A model generated the notes under the pieces. That model did no database searches. It was not told where the DNA came from and saw only the letters and a list, made by a program, of their open reading frames with translations. A stretch of DNA of 64,000 nucleotides from NCBI GenBank assembly GCA_965231165.1, contig OZ246421.1:2232001-2296000 (forward strand), in the 5' to 3' direction. Every line of letters begins with the position of its first letter. Within the stretch, counting starts at the first letter, position 1. Of this stretch, positions 62,863 through 64,000 are shown piece by piece. Source of the stretch: Micavibrio_C sp965231165 (GTDB lineage Bacteria; Pseudomonadota; Alphaproteobacteria; Micavibrionales; Micavibrionaceae). The translations under genes and the position numbers were made by a program.

Positions 62863-63561
62863 TTAACGCGCCATCAGCACATTGTAGAAGAAGCGCGGGT
62901 CGGCGGCATCGCATGAGGCACCGGCGCCATCGCAGAAGCAACCTGTTGTTGGCTGATCCGTTTCATTATCGCGTGAGATTGTGCCGCCACCGACAGTGTA
63001 ATCGCCGATAAAGCGGGTGGTGGCGTTATGACTTCCGGCGGAAACCCACGTTGCATATTTATTGGTGATGGCGTTAATAGCGTCGCAAACACCGGCATCG
63101 ACCCGCAGCAAAAGTACGAGATCGCGCGCGGATGTGCCAATATCCTTGGTCGTGCCATCAGCGCTGCCGACGCGGTTAGGGCCGATAAAATAAATCCCTG
63201 TGGCGCCATCGGGAGGGTCTTTCCATGTAGCGGCACCACCTTCGGTATGGAAAACGAGGCATCTGTTATCACCGCAATCAGGGTTGGTGTAGTTCGTATC
63301 GACGGCGTTGGCGAAGCTTAAATCTGCTTCCGAGATACTGCGTCCCAGAATGCGCTCAACAGCGCGCTGCATCTGCTGGCCATAGGCGACGATATCGCTG
63401 GCAGCGAGTTCGGCTTCGCGACCGCTCATGCTTTCCGTGCCCTGTCTGACGCCGCGCGTGAACGTGAACATCAGCGCGGCAAACATGACGATGCCGATCA
63501 GGATAATAAAGAAGACGTTGCCCCGCTGACGGGCGTGGCGGTTATTTTGCGCTGCTGTCAT
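62863..63561 (-). CDS. Membrane-anchored pilin-like hypothetical protein
   Basis: No exact family is recognised. The ATG at 63561 gives a 232-residue protein with a short basic head (NNRHARQRG), then a single hydrophobic helix FFIILIGIVMFAALMFTF, and GRE/QQMQRAVERIL amphipathic helix. This layout resembles TadE/TadG or type IV pseudopilins, but no prepilin peptidase motif with G-[FY]-T is clear. The periplasmic part has paired Cys clusters (CGDNRC and CFCDGAGASC). The first 20 bp overlap the end of the upstream gene, so the pair is coupled. Confidence 0.6.
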   Translation of the reverse strand: MTAAQNNRHARQRGNVFFIILIGIVMFAALMFTFTRGVRQGTESMSGREAELAASDIVAYGQQMQRAVERILGRSISEADLSFANAVDTNYTNPDCGDNRCLVFHTEGGAATWKDPPDGATGIYFIGPNRVGSADGTTKDIGTSARDLVLLLRVDAGVCDAINAITNKYATWVSAGSHNATTRFIGDYTVGGGTISRDNETDQPTTGCFCDGAGASCDAADPRFFYNVLMAR

Positions 63562-64000
63562 CGTCGCCCCCGCGAATTTTGTCCTGCAGGTCTTTGGCGG
63601 CCTTCTCCAGGATGGCCTTTGTTTCGGCATCCACATCGGGAATTTTAACGGACGGTGCGGTTGTTGCTGGTTCCGGCGCGACGCTGGTTTCCGGTTTAGC
63701 CGGTTCGGTTTCAGCGGCGTTAATAAGCGATTCCCAGTTGATCGGTTTGACCGGACGCGCAGGTTCCTCAGGAGCAGCTGGTGCTGCTTGAGGCGCGGCG
63801 GGGGTTGTTGCTGCTTCCTCGCCAGTAGGCTTTTTGAAGAAAGCCATCGGATTGCCGGAGGCAGCGGCTGCCGGGGGTGTTGCCGCTTCTGCGGGCGGTG
63901 CCGCGGGAACGGGTGCTGCAGGCGGTATCGCCTGCGGGCGTGTGGCGATGATCGAGGCGATCGGTGATGCTGGTTGCGCTGGTGCTGGCGGTGTGGCTGT
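63542..64000 (-). CDS. Ala/Pro-rich protein, 5' end cut by window
   Basis: The minus-strand frame stays open through the right edge: all 51 codons from 63848 to 64000 continue in frame into the ATG at 63847, so that ATG is internal. The visible part is Ala/Pro-rich and likely disordered (short runs of PPAA, PAAP and EAAT), then MAFFKKPTGEEA, a WESLIN segment, and a charged C-terminal helix ETKAILEKAAKDLQDKI. No enzyme motif is seen. It overlaps the pilin-like gene by 20 bp and is probably a cytosolic partner or a linker-type protein. Confidence 0.6.
   Translation of the reverse strand, partial: TATPPAPAQPASPIASIIATRPQAIPPAAPVPAAPPAEAATPPAAAASGNPMAFFKKPTGEEAATTPAAPQAAPAAPEEPARPVKPINWESLINAAETEPAKPETSVAPEPATTAPSVKIPDVDAETKAILEKAAKDLQDKIRGGDDDSSAK

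Overview
The window looks like a chromosomal core segment of a Gram-negative alphaproteobacterium with moderate GC content. The signs are: cvpA overlapping purF; a DUF1674/SdhAF4-type gene beside rsmB; a Usg-like gene; a homodimeric eukaryote-type NADP isocitrate dehydrogenase; RNase E with an acidic insertion splitting its S1 domain and a CxxC zinc link; CtaA-type heme A synthase; and rpsT next to dnaA. A Micavibrio- or Rhodospirillales-like lineage fits, but I cannot prove that from the sequence. I see no rRNA, tRNA, CRISPR array, prophage, transposase or integrase.

Layout. 1-2.9 kb: 3' part of a large outer-membrane usher-like protein, cut by the left edge. 2.9-4.9 kb: pirin and isochorismatase-type genes divergent from an HxlR regulator. 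5.1-9.1 kb: a ChaN/EreA-like hypothetical, dnaX, a YbaB-type gene and exonuclease III. 9.2-12.2 kb: MFS transporter, GNAT acetyltransferase, a tiny ORF beside alternative hairpins, and a tandemly duplicated Cys-rich exported protein. 12.2-18.2 kb: SdhAF4, chorismate mutase, rsmB, an exported HExxH protein, rpe and a heparinase-like protein. 18.2-24.2 kb: DOMON-like pair, small lipoprotein, radA, cvpA-purF. 24.3-30.6 kb: SDR, TauE/SafE, MscS and the yfgM-bamB-der operon. 30.8-36 kb: icd with an L,D-transpeptidase, small envelope genes and an AmiC-type amidase. 36-41 kb: rne, a structured noncoding interval, an exported protein and a glycosyltransferase. 41-49 kb: a Cys-rich hypothetical, ctaA, ferredoxin-NADP reductase, a BigR/SqrR-like sulfur-stress module, usg and aqpZ. 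49-64 kb: CIRCE-controlled groES-groEL, mutM, rpsT, the dnaA-dnaN-recF-gyrB block, argS and two convergent envelope-type genes, the last cut by the right edge.

Functional themes. Replication and repair genes dominate (dnaA, dnaN, recF, gyrB, dnaX, xthA, radA, mutM). Envelope construction forms a second group (BamB, YfgM, amidase, L,D-transpeptidase, usher-like protein, many small lipoproteins and exported hypotheticals). Redox and electrophile defence forms a third (HxlR-pirin, the ArsR-AhpD-like-rhodanese module, ferredoxin reductase).

The most notable non-gene structures are two 83-bp double-hairpin repeats in opposite orientation with compensating stem changes, a CIRCE operator, and a structured interval with two strong hairpins behind rne. 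Several starts were moved from the longest ORF to an internal ATG with a Shine-Dalgarno sequence. Two small genes (SdhAF4 and a 37-residue ORF) were read directly from the sequence.
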